Positions 1 through 7,786 of a DNA stretch of 46,783 nucleotides are shown here, piece by piece. Positions within the stretch are counted from its first letter, which is position 1, and the number at the start of each line of letters is the position of its first letter. Under the pieces are notes generated by a model. That model had not been told where the DNA came from, made no database searches, and saw only the letters and a program-made list of their open reading frames with translations. A program made the translations under genes and the position numbers. The DNA comes from Minisyncoccota bacterium (lineage in GTDB: Bacteria > Patescibacteriota > Minisyncoccia > Phycocordibacterales > Phycocordibacteraceae): assembly GCA_028695415.1 (NCBI GenBank), contig JAQVIY010000001.1, positions 1-46,783 on the forward strand, written 5' to 3'.

Positions 1-338
1 ACGAGAAACAGAATTGGAAACAGGAATACTATCAAATATTTTTTCGTCATACTGGAGGAGTTGTTTATTAATTCCAGTAGCGGGTAGCACAAAACCCGCC
101 ACCAGGAGCCCTTGCGGGCCTATAGGAGTTTCCCCCTATAACGAATGAGACGCCCTGATGACGGGTTTTCTAGTCTCATTCGATTTTCGGCCATGCCCGA
201 GGGATAAATCCCCGCAGGTTTAGGCCATTTTTATTCGTGTGTCGAACACATACATGATAGCTCGAAAGAGGCTATCGGTGTAGACCCTAGCTTAGTATCG
301 AAGGTTTGCGAAGAATCTAGACAACTTTGAATCTAGCT
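1..338. other. Hairpin-rich non-coding stretch
   Basis: No convincing CDS is seen. The segment packs several stem-loops: GCGGGT/ACCCGC at 80-99, TATAGG/CCTATA at 121-140, a perfect 10-bp stem with arms at 142-151 and 173-182, a stem at 189-226 closed by GGCC pairs and followed by ATTTTTATT (terminator-like on the plus strand), and GATAGC/GCTATC at 256-276. It lies downstream of the minus-strand PIF1-like gene. It could be a structured RNA, a set of terminators or recombination sites. I checked for tmRNA, RNase P and SRP core motifs and found none. Confidence 0.35.
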
Positions 339-1847
339 TCATAAACCAAGCTTCTTTAGACGCGACCTGATAGCCCCTTTTTGCCGAGCAAACATGCGAG
401 CAAGCGCTCCAATATTAGTGCCGCTCCCATGTTCTGCACGAAGCTTTTCGTCGTCCGCCGGAATCCACTTTGCATAAGCACTCGGGTACTTCCCGCGAAT
501 GTCGGCAACAGAATACGCCTTACCGGATGCTGTCGGAGTTACCTTGCCGATAAATGCATCATGCATTTTATCCAATTCGACTTTGGGAAGATTCCTAATT
601 CGTTCTGTCTCTGCACCTGAGGATATTTTGAGCTCTTTATCAAAAGCAAGTACTTCCTGATCGACTTCAAATGCTTTTTCATTTATGCCCATAAGTCGAA
701 GCCCGTCGAGTGTTCGCAACCGAGAGAGTGCAACATATCCCATTCCAGGCTCGAATGATTTAGAAAGGTCGACCTCCGCCGAATCGAGGCTCATGCCCTG
801 ACTTTTATGCACTGTAATCGCCCATGCGAGCCGAAGCGGAATCTGACTGATCTGAGCTTTAACTACATCTTCCTCTTCGTATCGCCAACTTTCGGGAAGA
901 GCAACAATCTCCGTGCCGTTCCTGGTGCGTATAATTGGCATGCCGCCCTTGTCAAAATCTCGGACTACGCCCAGAGTGCCGTTGACGAATCCACGGTCAA
1001 AATTATTTTTTACAAACATTACCACCGCATTTTTCTTTAGAGTAAGTTCGACAGGAGCAAGACAGTCCTTCTTTAGTTGTTTTACGAGCTTCGCATCTCC
1101 GCTTTCCTGCATATGAAAAACATGCGGATCAGCATTAATCGACCCGAGTTCGAATTCATTTATCGCATCAACATCTAGATTGTGCGTGTACAGCCGTGTA
1201 TGAGCTCTCCCATCGAGGGACGCTTGATAACGTGGCTTTAAAATGTCGATGGTGCTCTGCGTAACAGTATTATTCCGAATGTCGTTTAAGACGGAGAGAT
1301 ACTCAAGATCATTTTGACGATATTGCGTGGAGAGATAACAGGTGCGGATATCCATACCTTTCCATGCAGCTGATTTGAATACGAAATATTGTGCCGAATC
1401 TTCATCGCGCGAAACGGGTGGGAGCTGAAAAAAATCACCACAAAGTACCACCTGCATTCCGCCGAATGGTTCGAAATTACTTTTCATCATTCGAGCTACT
1501 TGTTCTACGAGATCGAGACGATACGAATGGAGCATCGAGATTTCATCGATAATTATTACCTTGGTATTGCGGAACTGCTCGTTAAGACGCTCGACGTTGA
1601 AGAGTTTTCGGAGCTCGGCATCGGTCATACGATCTTTGATGCCGATTCCAGCCCACGAGTGAATAGTCTTGCCGTTCATATGCGACGCAGCGATTCCGGT
1701 CGAAGCAGTTACCGCAACGCCGATCTTATTTTTGCGGAGATACTTTATATATTCCGTAAGCGTATATGTTTTCCCGCTACCAGCTTGGCCAGTCAGGAAT
1801 ACATTTGCACCCGTTTTGAGAATGTTCAGTGCCTCATCTTGGGTCAT
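339..1847 (-). CDS. PIF1-like ATP-dependent DNA helicase
   Basis: Superfamily 1 helicase of the PIF1/RecD-like group, predicted to unwind DNA using ATP. The 502-residue protein shows Walker A GQAGSGKT at residues 20-27, Walker B IIIDEISML near residue 100, a GDFFQLPPV motif near 140, and late helicase motifs VHKSQGMSL and GYVALSR near 350-375. The last ~80 residues form a separate domain with a helix-turn-helix-like end (IGALARMFARQKGAIRSRL). This PIF1-plus-C-terminal-domain form is common in small bacterial genomes. A 54-codon ORF lies 12 bp upstream on the same strand and probably shares its transcript. Family call is firm; the cellular role (replication, repair or element maintenance) is not shown by the sequence. 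Confidence 0.9.
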   Translation of the reverse strand: MTQDEALNILKTGANVFLTGQAGSGKTYTLTEYIKYLRKNKIGVAVTASTGIAASHMNGKTIHSWAGIGIKDRMTDAELRKLFNVERLNEQFRNTKVIIIDEISMLHSYRLDLVEQVARMMKSNFEPFGGMQVVLCGDFFQLPPVSRDEDSAQYFVFKSAAWKGMDIRTCYLSTQYRQNDLEYLSVLNDIRNNTVTQSTIDILKPRYQASLDGRAHTRLYTHNLDVDAINEFELGSINADPHVFHMQESGDAKLVKQLKKDCLAPVELTLKKNAVVMFVKNNFDRGFVNGTLGVVRDFDKGGMPIIRTRNGTEIVALPESWRYEEEDVVKAQISQIPLRLAWAITVHKSQGMSLDSAEVDLSKSFEPGMGYVALSRLRTLDGLRLMGINEKAFEVDQEVLAFDKELKISSGAETERIRNLPKVELDKMHDAFIGKVTPTASGKAYSVADIRGKYPSAYAKWIPADDEKLRAEHGSGTNIGALARMFARQKGAIRSRLKKLGL

Positions 1848-1859
1848 AATTTATTCTAG

Positions 1860-2024
1860 CTATTTCCGCTCAAGAATTGCAGCGATTTCATTCAAAAGCG
1901 AGTGCCTCAAAGGCGGGGCGATAGGCATGCTCGCGAGCTTGGCCAGTCTGATACTTTCCAGCCACGATTGCGATGTACTGAGCGACAGCATCTTGCGTTC
2001 CTTTCTTTGTTCCTTGGGGGTCAT
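1860..2024 (-). CDS. Small hypothetical protein (54 aa) upstream of the PIF1-like gene
   Basis: Open frame of 54 codons with ATG at 2024 and TAG at 1860-1862. The product is basic and helix-prone, ends in HSLLNEIAAILERK, and has no recognised domain. It ends 12 bp before the PIF1-like start, so the two are probably cotranscribed. A -10-like TACAGT with an upstream TG (extended -10) reads toward it at 2035-2040. No Shine-Dalgarno site is seen. It could instead be a non-coding leader of the helicase gene. Confidence 0.45.
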   Translation of the reverse strand: MTPKEQRKERKMLSLSTSQSWLESIRLAKLASMPIAPPLRHSLLNEIAAILERK

Positions 2025-2065
2025 GTTTAGATGAACTGTAGCAGAATTAGACCTTTTATGAAGCC

Positions 2066-2093
2066 TTGGTTACCAACTCCTCGGGCTCCCGAG
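2066..2093. promoter_or_regulatory. Two short palindromes upstream of the recombinase gene
   Basis: TTGGTtACCAA at about 2066-2076 and CTCGGGctCCCGAG at 2080-2093 lie side by side, 43 bp before the recombinase start. They could be operators, recombinase-binding sites or leader hairpins. The sequence shows the symmetry only. Confidence 0.35.
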
Positions 2094-2135
2094 ACGCTCT
2101 GGACTCCTTGAGGAACGTGCGTCATCCCTTAGGGT

Positions 2136-3455
2136 ATGAACACAATACAAGCGCCGGTGGGGTTTCCGGCCAAGCAAATACAAGCCCCTGTGAGGGTTAG
2201 ATACTGTCTTTATGCTCGTAAGAGTACCGAGTCCGAGGAACGGCAGGTTTTAAGCATAGATAGCCAGATCAAAGAGATGCTTCAGCTCGCGGAGCGGGAG
2301 GGGCTGGAGGTGGTAGCAATGAAGCGTGAAAGTCACTCGGCAAAAGAGACCGGACAGCGGCCGGTATTTAACGAGATCGTTGAGGAAATAAAATCCGGCA
2401 AGTACAACGGCATCCTGACATGGGCACCAGATCGGATCTCGAGAAATGCAGGCGACCTTGGTCGCATCGTTGATCTTATGGACGCAGGATGCCTTCAGGA
2501 TATCCGTACTTTCAGCCAGAGCTTCCGGAATAATCCGAACGAGAAGTTCCTCCTCACGATACTTGGAGGCCAGGCGAAGCTCGAGAACGATAACCGAGGC
2601 ATCAATGTAAAGCGCGGTTTGCGTACGCGCGTCGAGATGGGACTCTGGCCGACAACCCCGCCTACCGGCTATCTCACGCAAAAAAATATGGAGAAGAAAT
2701 GCCAGGTGATCGTGGATCCGGAGCGCGGATCGATTATCAAAAAGATTTTCGAGAAGATGGCGTACGAAAAGTGGTCCGGAAGGCGTATTCACCACTGGCT
2801 CAAGTTCGACATTAACTTTAAGACCGTTGGCAACAAGAACCTCGCGCTCTCGAATATATTTCGCACACTCCAGAACCCCTTCTACTACGGCATTTTTGAA
2901 TATCCGCGCAAAAGCGGCAACTGGTACCAAGGCAAGCACGAATCGTTGATTACAAAGGAACTGTTCGACCTCGTGCAGATACAACTCAAGCGCGACGGCA
3001 TCACGCGCCAGAGCCACGAGTTCGCATTCACGAAGCTCATGACCTGTGGTGCGTGCGGCTCCGGCATCTCGGCCGAAGAAAAGTACAAACCGCGTAAAGA
3101 CGGAACCACCGCGCGCTACGTGTACTACGGTTGCGGAAGGTCAAAGAACCATCAGTGCAAAGGCGTCTACCTGCGGGAAGAAGAACTTATCGAACAACTC
3201 ATCGAAATGCTTGATCAAATAGACATCAATCAACTCGGCATGCAGATGAAATTCGAAGAGGAGTTAAAACGCTTCAACAAATTCCAGCGCGGTGTGCTCG
3301 GCATCGCGAACAAGAGCGCGATGCATACAGATGTCGACCTTAAGACCTATGCAAAGTATACGCTCAAGGAAGGCACGAGCGAAGAGAAACGCGAGCTGAT
3401 GGGATGCTTCAAGTCGAAGATAAAAATCACAAAAGGAGTGGTGACGATTGAGTAA
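2136..3455 (+). CDS. Site-specific serine recombinase (large resolvase/invertase family)
   Basis: A 439-residue serine recombinase that would cut and rejoin DNA through a covalent Ser-DNA link. The N-terminal resolvase domain has YARKST (candidate nucleophile Ser30), then VLSIDSQ and DRISRNAGDLGRIVD. A Recombinase domain follows (about 165-260: GYLTQ, IFRTLQNPFYYG). A zinc ribbon has cysteines at CGACGSG and at YYGCGRSKNHQCKG. The C-terminus is charged and likely coiled. Length is near the short end for large serine recombinases. It lies among helicase and unknown genes in a block that looks acquired. No att pair could be identified. Confidence 0.93.
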   Translation: MNTIQAPVGFPAKQIQAPVRVRYCLYARKSTESEERQVLSIDSQIKEMLQLAEREGLEVVAMKRESHSAKETGQRPVFNEIVEEIKSGKYNGILTWAPDRISRNAGDLGRIVDLMDAGCLQDIRTFSQSFRNNPNEKFLLTILGGQAKLENDNRGINVKRGLRTRVEMGLWPTTPPTGYLTQKNMEKKCQVIVDPERGSIIKKIFEKMAYEKWSGRRIHHWLKFDINFKTVGNKNLALSNIFRTLQNPFYYGIFEYPRKSGNWYQGKHESLITKELFDLVQIQLKRDGITRQSHEFAFTKLMTCGACGSGISAEEKYKPRKDGTTARYVYYGCGRSKNHQCKGVYLREEELIEQLIEMLDQIDINQLGMQMKFEEELKRFNKFQRGVLGIANKSAMHTDVDLKTYAKYTLKEGTSEEKRELMGCFKSKIKITKGVVTIE

Positions 3456-3477
3456 GGCCACCCCTTCTTGGTCTTTT
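3433..3477 (+). terminator. Weak intrinsic terminator overlapping the recombinase stop
   Basis: AAGGAGTGG pairs, with one mismatch, with CCACCCCTT across the stop codon and is followed by CTTGGTCTTTT. The stem overlaps the last codons of the recombinase. The long loop makes it a modest candidate. Confidence 0.4.
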
Positions 3478-3507
3478 ATCGAACCTACTTTTTTGATTTG
3501 AAGCGGC

Positions 3508-3513
3508 TATAAT
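3508..3513 (+). promoter_or_regulatory. -10 box TATAAT of the UvrD-like gene
   Basis: Perfect TATAAT ends 10 bases before the ATG at 3524, predicting a leader of only a few bases. The -35 is weak. Confidence 0.55.
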
Positions 3514-3523
3514 CAGCCCTATC

Positions 3524-5191
3524 ATGGCACGGGATTACAAAAAAGAACTCGAAGCGGCAACGGCGGCTATCGTTGATACAGCACACCCAAAAAAGATCGT
3601 AGTCGCCGGCGCAGGTGCCGGCAAGACCTTCGCTTTCGGTAAACTCTTGGACAAACTCCCCACTTCGCCAATAGAGCGTCGACTGGTGATAACTTTTCTT
3701 GGAGGTCTTAAGCGAGACCTTGAAAAAGATTTGGGGGAGAAGGCCCGTGTCCAGACCTTCCATGGTTATTGCTTTACTTTATTAAAACAAAGTGCAAATA
3801 TCCGCACTGCAACCGGTTTTACAGCGGAAGTGCGATATGTGCCGCGCCTCGGGCAATTGGTCAGAAGTGATTGGGTAGCCAGCAAAGGCGTGGCGGCTCC
3901 CGCTTTCTTGCCTTCACTCCGTGGACTTGTAAAAGATGCCGAAGCGGATTTCTTTCTAGCGCGCGGATTGTACTACGACGCCATAGGCTACGACGATTCG
4001 ACAGTACATATACATCGAGCACTGGATGCTGACCATACGTTAGTACCAACACACGACCTCGTCATAGTAGATGAGGTACAGGATCTTAATCAAGCAGAAA
4101 TATCCATCATCGACCTACTTTCGTCGGGGAGTGATATTGTTGTCGCAGGAGACGACGATCAAGCTCTTTACGGCCGGCTCCGAGACGCTAGTGAAGAACA
4201 TATCCGGACAATATATGGGCGAGCGGACTACTTGAAGCGCAACCTGCCGTTTTGTATGCGATGTCCCTCTGTAGTGGTAAACGCAACGAATGACATCATT
4301 GCCGAAGCACATAACCGCGGTCTTCTGGGTAATCGTATCCAAAAGCCCTATGATCCTTACCCACGTCCAGTCGATGCCCAATACCCGACCATAAAGGTCG
4401 TGCAAGTAACAGTACAAACACCTGCATCAAACCTGTTTGGTAAGTACATCCTCGACACTATCTCTAGAATACCTGCTGAAGAAATTACGGAGTCCCGCGA
4501 AAAAGGATTTCCAACCGTTTTGATTATCGGGACTAAGCCATACGCGGGACAGGTAAAAACCTTACTCGAAGCAAGTGGGTACGCGGTAGAAACAAAAGCT
4601 GCTCCGGAAGAACGGATGGAAGATCCGTTTACAAGAGAAGACGCACTTGAAGTATTGTCTCATGACGAGCACTCAAACCTTGGATGGCGTATTTTGCTTG
4701 AAGCAGATCATCCTGCTGGATGGGAAGGATGGGTCGCAGAAGCGATAAGCACTGACACTGCCCTCTACACATTAGTGGAGGGGTCTTTTCGCAATGCGAT
4801 ATTGGCCGAACTTAAAACTTGGGAGCCAGAGGAAGTGGAAGATCCTGCAACTATAGAGGAATTACCCATCGACCGACCAACTATCCGCATAACCTCTTTT
4901 GAAGGAGCGAAAGGAATGTCAGCGCAGCATGTCTTTGTGCTTGGTCTCGAAGATGGAAAATTTCCTGCGCGCAGGAATGCAATCAATAGTCTAGATGTTA
5001 GGCGAATGATAGTAGCCCTAACCCGCACCCGGAAACAGTGCTATTTGCTCATGGCCAGAATGGGCTTTACTAACGGACGACGTCGTTTAATCAGGCCTTC
5101 GATTTTTGTGGAATGGATACAAGCTACCCGTCGCGATGTGATATCGATTAATGCTGCTTCTTTCCGCTTAGTAAAGCGTGATGAGACGTAA
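3524..5191 (+). CDS. UvrD/Rep-family superfamily 1 helicase
   Basis: A 555-residue ATP-dependent 3'-5' helicase-type protein. Motifs in order: motif I GAGAGKT (29-35), motif Ia-like LVITFLGGLKRDL, VQTFHGYC, Walker B VDEVQDLN near residue 185, motif III GDDDQALYG, motif V TSFEGAKGMSAQHVFVLGLEDG, and motif VI VALTRTRKQCYLLM near 505. It is shorter than UvrD (~720 aa), with reduced 1B/2B subdomains, as in many mobile-element helicases. The neighbours are a serine recombinase and a convergent unknown gene whose 3' end overlaps it by 24 bp. Repair, phage defence or element maintenance are all possible; only the helicase fold is supported. Confidence 0.9.
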   Translation: MARDYKKELEAATAAIVDTAHPKKIVVAGAGAGKTFAFGKLLDKLPTSPIERRLVITFLGGLKRDLEKDLGEKARVQTFHGYCFTLLKQSANIRTATGFTAEVRYVPRLGQLVRSDWVASKGVAAPAFLPSLRGLVKDAEADFFLARGLYYDAIGYDDSTVHIHRALDADHTLVPTHDLVIVDEVQDLNQAEISIIDLLSSGSDIVVAGDDDQALYGRLRDASEEHIRTIYGRADYLKRNLPFCMRCPSVVVNATNDIIAEAHNRGLLGNRIQKPYDPYPRPVDAQYPTIKVVQVTVQTPASNLFGKYILDTISRIPAEEITESREKGFPTVLIIGTKPYAGQVKTLLEASGYAVETKAAPEERMEDPFTREDALEVLSHDEHSNLGWRILLEADHPAGWEGWVAEAISTDTALYTLVEGSFRNAILAELKTWEPEEVEDPATIEELPIDRPTIRITSFEGAKGMSAQHVFVLGLEDGKFPARRNAINSLDVRRMIVALTRTRKQCYLLMARMGFTNGRRRLIRPSIFVEWIQATRRDVISINAASFRLVKRDET

Positions 5192-6265
5192 AATCTTTTC
5201 CTTTGGTCGGTATTCGAGCGCGGCTACCAGCCTTGCCGGGTAACCCCCATCGCTTCTGAGAAGCTCAACCATTACGTTGAATTTGGTGACGTTGTGCTCT
5301 TCAAGATACTGCAAGTTGTATATGTAGCTCGCATCAACCTTGGTTTTAATGAGGTCTGCGAGTGCTTGTTGGCTGAGATCTGCGATTCCTGCTGCATGAA
5401 GCACCTCGAGCTTCTCAGAAAGCAGATATCCATGCTTTGCTTCTTCGAGAATGATCGTGCAGTCTCCCAGTGGAACTACAACATCCGAAACTGCACGCAA
5501 CGCCATCTCTGTGTCTGTTTCAAACTCCGGATAGACGGCACGCTCAATCTTATAACTGAGAAATAGGTCAAAGTACGTCGATTGCAAACTCCTAATACGG
5601 TAGCCGAACTCCTCGAAAGGAGCGCCCGCCATATTCACATCCTCTTCGTCTGACCGGCCCTCCTCATGTCCCATTATGACGAATGTGCCATGCTTGAGAA
5701 AACTGTTGACGAGTGTGAACGATAGATATGTCTTCGCACGTGAGGCGAATGTCGCGGGAATGTATCCCACGTATGAAGGTATTTCCCCCAACTCGCCATG
5801 GAGCCTTAACAATGCAGCGTCTGAAAGATTATTGATATATACGCAATACAGCCAGCGACCAAGTTCACCAGTTGCAGGTGCGGGGACGAATATCTCACGT
5901 ACTATCTTAAAAATAGTGTCTTCTTCCAAGCGCAACAGATCACCACAAAGGACACTTTGAGTCGTGCGAGGATCAAGCAGAGGCAAGAGTATGCAAGACA
6001 CATATGTGCCGTATGAACCAGATTCGATACGCTGCCGATCGAAAAGGAACCCCGCCTCATGTCGATCGACACTGGGTACCAATCCAGATCTTAAGGCTTG
6101 ATACGCTATTCCTTTCTTCGCTAAAATTATTTCTGTGTCCCTGCGTACCCGTTGAATTTCAGCGCGAATTTCTCGGTCCGTTAGCATCAAACCGTCACGA
6201 ACAACCTCGAGCATGACATTGCCGCGTGCTTCGAGCGTATGAATAGGTTGAGATATTGGATCCAT
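5168..6265 (-). CDS. Hypothetical protein (365 aa)
   Basis: I do not recognise a family. The start MDPISQ at 6265 is preferred over an upstream codon at 6322 because a TATCAT box ends exactly 7 bases before it, like other gene starts here. The protein is soluble, with no signal peptide or membrane segment. It has a long N-terminal helix (residues ~30-55), a mixed central region, and a C-terminal part with VVPLGDCTIILEEAKHG and a helical LSQQALADLIKTK segment. The 3' end overlaps the convergent UvrD-like gene by 24 bp, so the two genes may have travelled together. Confidence 0.75.
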   Translation of the reverse strand: MDPISQPIHTLEARGNVMLEVVRDGLMLTDREIRAEIQRVRRDTEIILAKKGIAYQALRSGLVPSVDRHEAGFLFDRQRIESGSYGTYVSCILLPLLDPRTTQSVLCGDLLRLEEDTIFKIVREIFVPAPATGELGRWLYCVYINNLSDAALLRLHGELGEIPSYVGYIPATFASRAKTYLSFTLVNSFLKHGTFVIMGHEEGRSDEEDVNMAGAPFEEFGYRIRSLQSTYFDLFLSYKIERAVYPEFETDTEMALRAVSDVVVPLGDCTIILEEAKHGYLLSEKLEVLHAAGIADLSQQALADLIKTKVDASYIYNLQYLEEHNVTKFNVMVELLRSDGGYPARLVAALEYRPKEKILRLITLY

Positions 6266-6272
6266 ATATCTG

Positions 6273-6278
6273 ATGATA
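6273..6278 (-). promoter_or_regulatory. -10 box TATCAT, 7 bases before the 365-aa protein start
   Basis: TATCAT on the minus strand ends 7 bases before ATG 6265, predicting a leaderless transcript. No good -35 is visible. Confidence 0.45.
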
Positions 6279-6299
6279 CATGAGTCCCTATTTTGAGGA

Positions 6300-6331
6300 T
6301 AAACAAAACCCCCGCGACACAACGCAGGGGT
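6300..6331 (-). terminator. Intrinsic terminator downstream of tRNA-Ser
   Basis: On the minus strand ACCCCTGCG/CGCGGGGGT forms a strong stem followed by TTTTGTTT. It lies about 90 bp past the tRNA-Ser 3' end and would end that transcript. Confidence 0.7.
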
Positions 6332-6422
6332 CTAATCCTCGGAATACCTCAGATACTTTTCCTTCGGGCGGGGACGAATAAATACAAAGCTCTCGGGTCT
6401 ATCCGATACAAAAGTCTTCGGG

Positions 6423-6509
6423 CGGAGAGGGTGGGATTCGAACCCACGGTCCAGTTACCCGGACGCCGCATTTCGAGTGCGGTGCCTTCGACCACTCAGC
6501 CACCTCTCC
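6423..6509 (-). tRNA. tRNA-Ser(CGA)
   Basis: 87 nt with a 7-bp acceptor stem GGAGAGG/CCTCTCC, a long variable arm typical of class II tRNAs, anticodon loop CTCGAAA (anticodon CGA), and T-loop GTTCGAATC. The discriminator is G. CCA is not encoded. Confidence 0.95.
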
Positions 6510-6560
6510 AGTGCCTGTTATCCTAGCATTTCAGCACGGAAATGATAAGGTTTGAGGAAC

Positions 6561-6632
6561 GGCCTCATCGTCTAACGGCTAGGACAGCGCCCTTTCACGG
6601 CGTAAATCGGGGTTCGATTCCCCGTGAGGTCA
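6561..6632 (+). tRNA. tRNA-Glu(TTC)
   Basis: 72 nt. Acceptor GGCCTCA pairs with TGAGGTC (one G-T pair). The anticodon loop is CTTTCAC (TTC) and the T-loop is GTTCGATTC. Discriminator A, no encoded CCA. Its last 19 bases recur in inverted orientation at 6682-6700. Confidence 0.95.
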
Positions 6633-6700
6633 CAAGCGGCCAGCCGAGAAGCGTAAGCTTCTCGGCTGTTGCCGTCTTGTAGACCTCACGGGGAATCGAA
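6613..6700. repeat. Inverted copy of the tRNA-Glu 3' end around a hairpin
   Basis: The tRNA 3' segment 6613-6631 is repeated as a perfect 19-bp inverted copy at 6682-6700. Between them lies an 11-bp perfect hairpin AGCCGAGAAGC/GCTTCTCGGCT (6642-6667). ACAAG-CGGC/GCCG-CTTGT also pairs, so the whole could fold into a nearly continuous stem of about 40 bp that competes with the tRNA T-arm. The inner hairpin may act as the tRNA-Glu terminator, but no T-run follows. Confidence 0.85.
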
Positions 6701-6846
6701 GACCTTGTGAGCAGATTTTGCGAATGGGAAGAAGTTGAGCCGTTCAGATGCAAATACAAACGGTGCCTCGCCAAACCAATTTTCAAAAGGAATGGCGAGG
6801 CTCAAAGTTTATATGTGCTTGACCCACCCTCCCGTTCGCGCACATA

Positions 6847-6887
6847 ATCCCCGCCGTTTTGAAGAGAAATTATAAAACGGCAGGGAT
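6847..6887. repeat. 14-bp inverted repeat
   Basis: Arms at 6847-6860 and 6874-6887 pair with one mismatch around a 13-base spacer. It lies just upstream of the promoter of the next gene. No T-run, so a terminator role is unclear. Confidence 0.6.
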
Positions 6888-6913
6888 AGCTCCCTTCAAC
6901 CGGAAAAAAGAGC

Positions 6914-6919
6914 TATAAT
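6914..6919 (+). promoter_or_regulatory. -10 box TATAAT of the IMPase-family gene
   Basis: Consensus TATAAT, 23 bases before ATG 6943. The predicted leader is about 17 bases without a Shine-Dalgarno site. The -35 is weak. Confidence 0.55.
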
Positions 6920-6942
6920 ACAGAAACAACACTTATTTTATC

Positions 6943-7761
6943 ATGGGAAATTATCTTTCAGAAGACGCTCAGAAAATTTTAAATATTGCAGATCAAGCTG
7001 GTTCGATATTGCTGAAACATTTTAAGACCGTTCTAGAAATAGATTACAAAAAAGATGAATTCGACCCAGTCACTCTTGCCGACCGAGAGTCGGATAATTT
7101 TATACGAGAACAATTGTACACATTATATCCAAATGATCTTATTTTGTCAGAAGAAAATGACGATGTCCCTAAAGAATATATCGGCAGAGTTTGGATGGTT
7201 GACCCGTTAAACGGGACAAAATCTTTTGTTAAAGGTTCTGGCACTTTCGCTGTCGTTATAGGTCTTGTAGTAAATGGTGTTCCTATTTTGGGTTGCGTGA
7301 ATGTACCAGCACAAAATAAAGTCTTCTGTGCAGAAAAAGGCAAAGGTGCATTTGAAAAAGTTAGTGGAGCATTTGAAAAAATTCACACATCTTCAGTACA
7401 CGAAATTCAAGAATCTTGTTTGATTACTAGAGAACAAAGTAACGAGGTTCGTCCGATTGAAGAAAAGCTCAATCAACTTCCATTTCTAAAAAGAGTCGAG
7501 GGCATAAGTGGTGCTAAAGTTTGTATGATAGCGAGAGGAGACGCAGAAGTGCACATAAACACCAATTTTAGAGCGTGTAAGTGGGACACCGCCGCGCCCC
7601 AGATAATTCTGGAAGAAGCTGGGGGTGTTGTGTCCGACCTAGATGGACAACCGATAAACTACAAGAAAGAGAGTGTGGATCTTGATAGGAGTTATGTAGC
7701 TTCTGCAAATATGGAACTGCATTTGAAAATCATTGAGGAGTTGCGCAAGCTGAATGTGTAA
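6943..7761 (+). CDS. Inositol monophosphatase-family protein (CysQ-like)
   Basis: 272 residues of the Li+-sensitive, Mg-dependent phosphatase fold that removes phosphate from inositol phosphates, fructose-1,6-bisphosphate or 3'-phosphoadenosine nucleotides. Seen: metal-ligand acidic pair SEEN (Glu70-Glu71), the signature WMVDPLNGTKSF (87-92), and C-terminal KWDTAAPQIILEEAGG. The signature normally reads DP(I/L)DGT; here the second Asp, a metal ligand, is Asn90. Activity may therefore be altered. The gene is visibly more A+T-rich than the downstream core genes, which suggests acquisition. It is followed after 25 bp by the EEP-family gene, probably in one operon. Substrate cannot be told. Confidence 0.88.
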   Translation: MGNYLSEDAQKILNIADQAGSILLKHFKTVLEIDYKKDEFDPVTLADRESDNFIREQLYTLYPNDLILSEENDDVPKEYIGRVWMVDPLNGTKSFVKGSGTFAVVIGLVVNGVPILGCVNVPAQNKVFCAEKGKGAFEKVSGAFEKIHTSSVHEIQESCLITREQSNEVRPIEEKLNQLPFLKRVEGISGAKVCMIARGDAEVHINTNFRACKWDTAAPQIILEEAGGVVSDLDGQPINYKKESVDLDRSYVASANMELHLKIIEELRKLNV

Positions 7762-7786
7762 TTAATAAACTCAGACACTAACTTTT

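Noticed and set aside
60-338. tmRNA or RNase P RNA in the left-edge hairpin region
   Set aside because: A few words resemble tmRNA (TGTAGAcc, TATCGAAGG), but there is no tRNA-like end, T-loop, tag frame or RNase P core.
2250-3017. 255-codon frame antisense to the serine recombinase
   Set aside because: The sense strand encodes all recombinase motifs; the antisense product has none.
6595-6786. 63-codon minus-strand frame over tRNA-Glu
   Set aside because: Overlaps the tRNA and its inverted copy; no start signals.
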